Source: Thecamonas trahens ATCC 50062
Taxonomy: Eukaryota > Apusozoa > Apusomonadida > Apusomonadidae
NCBI RefSeq assembly: GCF_000142905.1
Contig: NW_013657634.1
Location: 165,675 to 229,674, forward strand
Direction: 5' to 3'
DNA length: 64,000 nt
This document shows positions 59,812-64,000 of the stretch, piece after piece; position 1 is the first letter of the stretch; every line of letters begins with the position of its first letter. The position numbers and the translations under genes are program-made. The notes beneath the pieces were generated by a model that saw only the letters and a list, made by a program, of their open reading frames with translations, was not told where the DNA came from and did no database searches.

Positions 59812-60845
59812 ATGTCCACCGGCGACCTCTCGTACGAGACCCTCGACCACATGTTCGACAACTCCGAGTACCAGGAGCTGTACACCCGCCTCGAAGCCGA
59901 GCTCACCATCACCTCGTACGCAACACCCTCCCCTAGCCCATACCCCCCCCCCCCCCCCCCCCTTCGTCCACCGACTCGTGACGTAGCCTGACACCGCCAC
60001 CGGCACGAGGTGCGGCGATGCAAGAAGATGTGGGAGGGGATTGTTGGGCAGTCATGATGTGATTATTTTTGTTCGTTTTTTTGGGGGGGGAGGGGGGAGG
60101 GGGAGTCGGGCACTGTGGATTGGAGGGGAGGGGGGATATTATTTGGCTGGTGTCGTGGCAATAGCGAGGACTCATGGCATGGCCGCGGGTGGTGGGAGGT
60201 GTGTACAGGGCGGCGCAGGCTGAGGCTGGCGAGTCGGACTCGGAGGAGGACGTGGAGCTGCTCTGGCGGTTTGCGCGGGTCTGCTACTCGATGCACACCG
60301 AGAACAAGGCCGACAAGAAGGCGGCCGAGGCGTACCTGCGGCTGGCGATCGACGCGGCCAAGCAGGGCATGCGGCTCGACGAGGGCCACTTTGCGCCGCA
60401 CAAGTGGTACGCCATCGCACTCGGTGGGCTCGGCGGCTACGTCTCGACTAAGGAGAAGATCGGGTATGCGTACGAGATCCGCGAGCACGCCGACAAGGCG
60501 CTCGAGCTCAAGCCCGGTGACTCGGCTACGCTGCATCTCATCGGCCGCTGGTGCTTTGACGTCGCCGGCATCGGCTGGGCCACCCGCAAGATCGCCTCCA
60601 TGCTCTTCGCCACCCCGCCCGAGTCGTCGTTTGACGAGGCGCTCACGTTCTTCGAGCAGGCCCGCGACGCCCTTCCCGACGACGCCAAGAACACCTTCCC
60701 GGAGAACGACTTGTTCATCGGCAACACTCTGCTGAAGCTCTCCCGCAAGGCCGATGCCCGCGCTGCCTTCCAGGCCGCCGTCGATGCACCTATCAAGGGC
60801 GCCGACGGCCAGCGCATCCACGATGAGGCCGCCAAGCAGCTTTAG
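59812..60845 (+). CDS. RMDN-family (regulator of microtubule dynamics) TPR-like protein
   Basis: Exon 1 is 59812-59915 (MSTGDLSYETLDHMFDNSEY and on), the intron is 59916-60208 and contains poly-C and poly-G runs, and exon 2 is 60209-60845. The split codon (TC plus G) gives Ser, so the joint is in phase, for 246 residues. The core matches RMDN1-3: LLWRFARVCY, FAPHKWYAIALGGLGGY, KEKIGYAYEIREHADKALEL and ATLHLIGRWC, then WATRKIASMLFATPPESSF. The fold is a helical TPR array. Animal members sit at spindles, microtubules or mitochondria-ER contacts. This one has no membrane anchor. The exact role is not predictable. Confidence 0.9.
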
Positions 60846-60881
60846 TATCCCGCGCACACTCGCACACAGGCCCGTGCGCGC

Positions 60882-62696
60882 TCACATTGAATCTGGCTGC
60901 GCCCTGCCATGCTGCGTCGCAAGGAGCTCCTCTAGCCGCTGCCTCTCCCGCCGCAGCTGCGACTCCCTGTGCTCTGTCGCCGCCAGCTGCTGGCGTAAGG
61001 CCTCGCGCTCGGCCGTGGCCGCGCCGATCTCTGCCTGAAGCGTGTTGAACGACGCCGAGCGTGGTGGTGGTGCGCAGCCAGCGACCACTTTGTGCTTCTT
61101 CCGTCGCCGCCGTGCTTGGAGCTGGCTGGCTTTGACGGCTCGCTTCGCCTTGCAGGCCTTGGCTTTTGCCGCGCCGATCACGCGGTGCGCAACAAGCGAA
61201 CGGTCGGCGCACGCCCAAACACTCGCGACTGCCTCGCCGGGAATCAGGCGAGTAAGCGACTCAATGTGGTGGCTGTACGTCATTTGGCGGTCGGCAATGG
61301 CAGCGATGTGGGTGACTGTGGCACCAAGCGCGGTGTCATCGTCTCCAACACCCGCCTCGGCCGCAGGCTCGGGCTCTGGCCTGTCGATGCTCTCGCTGCT
61401 AGAAGGCGCGTCGGAGGAGGCTATGAGCGCGGCAGCTGCGGCGATGATCGAGTCGGTCACAACCAAACTGCCTGCGTAGGTGGCAGGCAGCTGCGATGCA
61501 AAGGCGCGCGCAGCGGCGAGGCCCGACGCAGGCGTGGTCGAGCAAGCAGGAGCTGGGAGGTAGACTTGCTTCTCGGTAGCGACCTTGGCAATTGTTCGAA
61601 ACGCAACAGCAGGCATGTCGTGGAGTACAGCGTACTCGCCGACGGCAGCCGTCAATGTCTCCATCGCCACCGACAGCTTGCGCGCCCCGTCAACGATCGG
61701 CCGCCCATGGATCATGCACTCGATGATGTTGGAGGCCGCGGTACACAGGGTGATAAAGTCGGTTCGGAGCTCGTTGGCGGCGCGGTCGAGGTCGGCAATG
61801 ACGTCGGCGAGTAGTTCGCCCAGGTGCTGCGCCGCCTCGTGCTTGGTCGCCAGCTCGTCAGTGGCAGCAGCAAGGCGGGAAGCGGCACGCGCGTCAGACG
61901 GAAGCGGCAACTTCTGGATGACGTCGTGCAGTGCCTGGAGCTCGAGCAAAGAGCTATCAATTGTGTCGAGAGGTTTGGCCTGGCTGCCGACTGGGAGTAG
62001 GGTACAACTGGTTGCGATGGCCGACGCGCGGTCATGCCACTCGGTGGCGGCAGTGCGGGTCGAGTTGGCAAGCTGGGTGATGCTGGCCGTATCAGCGCGG
62101 AGCTGGGCCCACCATGCCTGCCTGTCCGGGACATATCTAACGAGCGAGCCTTCCGGTACAGCGCAGCTCTCGAGCGCGGCTAGGATGGGGCGAGCGTCGC
62201 GGTTAAAGGTGTCGGACGCGGCCGAGAGTCTGCGCAGCTCGGAGCTAATAGCGGCGATACCGGTATTGCGGACGAAGTTTTGCAGCGCACCAGCAATCGA
62301 CAACATTAGCTTGCGCCTGTGGGCGGTATCGGCCAGCCGGGAGACAGCGATGTTCGCGTGCCACCGGATGGCGCTCACCGTGTCCATGACGCGGGTCACC
62401 TGGCGCACCAAAGCCTCCTTTGTCGTCCGCATGGCAGACTCTAGCCCCTGGAGCTGGTCCAGAGCATCGGCCTTTGCGGCGAGAGCCTCCCGCGCCTCTA
62501 CCAGCTCTCGGACTATGTCGTCGATGTGTGCCTCTGGGTGGGCCCAGACGCCCGGGTCGGCGACGATGACCTCCGCACCGTGAGGGAGCTGGCGGCAGCG
62601 ACGGCCGTCGAGGGTCAAGACGAGGGAGCCCCGCCGAAGGTCCTGGACCCTGAGTCCCCGCTGGACCGAGCCATCCAAGAAGAGTGCGTCGATCAT
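60882..62696 (-). CDS. Uncharacterised coiled-coil protein
   Basis: 604 residues from the ATG at 62694-62696. No family is recognised. The first 45 residues look like a small beta-rich domain (SLVLTLDGRRCRQLPHG). Long amphipathic helices follow (about 60-330), interrupted by a Pro/Ser-rich hinge near 395-440, and the protein ends with a Lys/Arg-rich stretch (QARRRRKKHK) and a C-terminal coiled coil (about 545-595) rich in Glu/Arg/Gln. It converges on the RMDN-type gene with 36 nt between stop codons. The basic cluster may be a nuclear signal. It could be a cytoskeletal or spindle-associated rod, but that rests only on its predicted shape. Confidence 0.7.
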   Translation of the reverse strand: MIDALFLDGSVQRGLRVQDLRRGSLVLTLDGRRCRQLPHGAEVIVADPGVWAHPEAHIDDIVRELVEAREALAAKADALDQLQGLESAMRTTKEALVRQVTRVMDTVSAIRWHANIAVSRLADTAHRRKLMLSIAGALQNFVRNTGIAAISSELRRLSAASDTFNRDARPILAALESCAVPEGSLVRYVPDRQAWWAQLRADTASITQLANSTRTAATEWHDRASAIATSCTLLPVGSQAKPLDTIDSSLLELQALHDVIQKLPLPSDARAASRLAAATDELATKHEAAQHLGELLADVIADLDRAANELRTDFITLCTAASNIIECMIHGRPIVDGARKLSVAMETLTAAVGEYAVLHDMPAVAFRTIAKVATEKQVYLPAPACSTTPASGLAAARAFASQLPATYAGSLVVTDSIIAAAAALIASSDAPSSSESIDRPEPEPAAEAGVGDDDTALGATVTHIAAIADRQMTYSHHIESLTRLIPGEAVASVWACADRSLVAHRVIGAAKAKACKAKRAVKASQLQARRRRKKHKVVAGCAPPPRSASFNTLQAEIGAATAEREALRQQLAATEHRESQLRRERQRLEELLATQHGRAQPDSM

Positions 62697-62930
62697 GGCG
62701 AGATGATGCGGGAGGAGTATGCGTAGGTGTTGGAGTGTGACCTGTACGCGTGCGGGTGTGACGGGTTTTTTCGCCCGGGAACGTCACACTCTGACCAGAG
62801 TCAGGCTACGAGGGGGGAGGAAGGGGGAGGAAGGGGGATGTAGGCATCGAGGTAGATTTGGCTGTAGAGACAGTTGTGAACGAGGAGGTGGTGGTGCGTG
62901 TGTATGTAGTCGTGTTTTCACGAGTCAGGG

Positions 62931-63153
62931 TGTGCCTGTGGGTGTGCCTGTGCCTGTGGCTGTGGGTGTGGCTGTGCCTGTGGCTGTGGCTGTGGCTGTG
63001 GGTGTGGCTGTGGCTGTGGGTGTGGCTGTGGCTGTGGCTGTGGGTGTGCCTGTGGCTGTGCCTGTGGGTGTGCCTGTGCCTGTGGGTGTGGCTGTGGGTG
63101 TGCCTGTGGCTGTGGCTGTGGCTGTGGCTGTGGCTGTGCCTGTGGCTGTGCCT
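62931..63153. repeat. (CTGTGG/CTGTGC)n hexanucleotide array
   Basis: Some 37 units of six bases, mixing CTGTGG, GTGTGG and CTGTGC, on the plus strand. It is not a known telomere repeat type, and it lies inside the window rather than at a sequence end. Confidence 0.9.
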
Positions 63154-63177
63154 GTGATCTGTACATGTGTCTATTTT

Positions 63178-63290
63178 CCCCTGCCCCTGCCCCTGCCCCT
63201 CTGCCCCTACCCCTGCCCCTGCCCCTGCCTCTGTCTCTGTCTCTGCCCCTGCCTCTGCCTCTGCCCCTGCCCCCTTCCCCCCCCCCCCCC
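63178..63290. repeat. (CCCCTG/CTCTGC)n array
   Basis: A C-rich hexanucleotide array follows the CTGTGG array within 25 nt, then turns into a long C-run. The two arrays are of different sequence and opposite strand bias. Confidence 0.85.
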
Positions 63291-63446
63291 CTCCCCCTCC
63301 ACCGGGGCACCCCCACTATCTTTCTTCGGCAGATGTCCCTGTCCCTCTCCCCTCTCCCGACTCGGCAGCTCACTTTCACCCGAAGTACGACTTTGCAGGC
63401 GTGCGCCATGGACCGGCCAAAGGGGGGGCAGCTGCGCAGGCGGAGG

Positions 63447-63468
63447 GGGGGGGGGGGGGGGGGGGGGG
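63447..63468. repeat. Poly-G run next to the assembly gap
   Basis: A G-run of over 20 nt ends 15 nt before the gap. A second run lies at 63806-63828. Such runs often stop assembly. Confidence 0.85.
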
Positions 63469-63483
63469 ATAGGGGGGGAGACG

Positions 63484-63583
63484 NNNNNNNNNNNNNNNNN
63501 NNNNNNNNNNNNNNNNNNNNNNNNNNNNNNNNNNNNNNNNNNNNNNNNNNNNNNNNNNNNNNNNNNNNNNNNNNNNNNNNNNN
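63484..63583. other. Assembly gap of 100 N
   Basis: Exactly 100 unknown bases, the usual placeholder for a gap of unknown size. G-rich sequence flanks both sides. Confidence 0.99.
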
Positions 63584-63944
63584 AGGGGGGAGGAGGGAAG
63601 ACGACAAGAGGGGACCGGTGGGGTGCTGTAGTTGGGGATGGGTATAGCCACTGCGAGTGGTGCCAGCCATGGCTGCCCCTTTCCCCTCCCTCTCCCCTCC
63701 CTGCGCGGTGAAAGCCCTCTCTGCCGTCCTTCCCAAAAAACGCCTGTCGGGGGAAGAGAGGGGGGGAAGGGGGGGAAGGGGGAGGGGGAGGGGGAGGGAA
63801 GAGAGGGGGGGGGGGGGGGGGGGGGGGGAGAGGGGGGGGTGGTACTCATGGCTGTGGATGGGATGGCTGTGGGTGGGCATTGGCATGCTGCTGGGGCTGC
63901 TGCTGCTGGGGCTGGGCGTGCTGGGCTGGTCTGAACGGTTGCAG

Positions 63945-64000
63945 TGGACGACCTCGACTCGATCCTTGCTGACCTCTCCGCTCAGGGCGGAGAATCGACC
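63945..64000 (+). CDS. Partial 5' coding exon, possible paxillin-like LD motif
   Basis: After a good acceptor (GGTTGCAG at 63937-63944) the sequence reads as TG then GAC GAC CTC GAC TCG ATC CTT GCT GAC CTC, that is (x)DDLDSILADLSAQGG, to the end of the window. This is close to the N-terminal LD1 motif of paxillin-family proteins (MDDLDALLADLE), which bind focal-adhesion kinase and vinculin. If the previous exon ends in A, the initiator ATG itself is split by the intron. Composition and G/C-rich third positions agree with coding sequence. The rest of the gene lies beyond the window, so LIM domains cannot be checked. Apusomonads are reported to have integrin-adhesome parts, which fits. Confidence 0.5.

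Larger units (their letters stand above)
62697..63944. other. Repeat-rich gap region
   Basis: About 1.2 kb without a credible gene. It holds a GGGGGA-type tract near 62814-62838, the CTGTGG array, the CCCCTG array, several G-runs of 20 or more, a 100-N gap, and GGCTGCTGCTG-type words near 63886-63925. Open frames here translate to simple Val/Pro/Gly repeats and are not genes. Downstream, the segment probably includes the promoter and first intron of the gene that enters at 63945. Confidence 0.7.

Noticed and set aside
62931-63153. Telomeric repeat
   Set aside because: CTGTGG does not match known telomere repeat types and genes continue on both sides.

Overview
The window is nuclear DNA from a GC-rich, gene-dense protist. 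Its genes carry GT-AG introns, and it encodes HSP90, DNA polymerase zeta, PP6, an RBR ubiquitin ligase, archaemetzincin, a tetraspanin and ER retention signals, but no operons. Few genes have introns, most have none or one, and the introns sit almost entirely at the 5' end. An apusomonad flagellate such as Thecamonas trahens is my best guess. It rests on gene content and composition only and is not proven.

Layout. 0.07-3.7 kb (+): membrane receptor with peptidoglycan-hydrolase modules outside and SH3 domains inside. 3.9-6.5 kb (+): ABCF3/GCN20-type ABC-F ATPase. 6.5-10.8 kb (-): ankyrin-repeat protein and an unknown protein. 10.8-11.7 kb: non-coding, with a strong hairpin and a 27-nt tandem repeat. 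11.7-16.9 kb (+): Sua5 tRNA-modification enzyme, METTL26-like methyltransferase, cytosolic HSP90. 17-32 kb (-): APH-fold kinase, M28 aminopeptidase, double AAA+ ATPase, large nuclear-type protein, multi-pass RBR E3 ligase. 32.2-33 kb (+): mitochondrial ribosomal protein uL6m. 33-39.7 kb (-): Dug3-like plus Dug2-like glutathione-degradation proteins, apparently one polypeptide, and a PP2A-B56/protein-kinase fusion. 40-62 kb (mostly +): BRCT-archaemetzincin, REV3, ERI1-like exonuclease, PI-PLC-like receptor, PP6 catalytic subunit, HDEL-tagged glycosyltransferase, APC transporter, M14 carboxypeptidase, tetraspanin, RMDN-family TPR protein, and a coiled-coil protein on the minus strand. 62.7-63.9 kb: low-complexity repeats and a 100-N gap. 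The last 56 nt look like the first coding exon of a paxillin-like gene.

The genes do not form one pathway. The striking theme is unusual domain architecture: bacterial cell-wall-cleaving modules joined to SH3 signalling domains, a kinase joined to a PP2A targeting subunit, a membrane-embedded ubiquitin ligase with repeated cysteine-rich loops, Dug3 joined to Dug2, and BRCT joined to archaemetzincin. Several reading frames break by exactly one missing base. This looks more like undercalled bases in the assembly than like gene decay, and the affected genes are annotated as single genes with that caveat.
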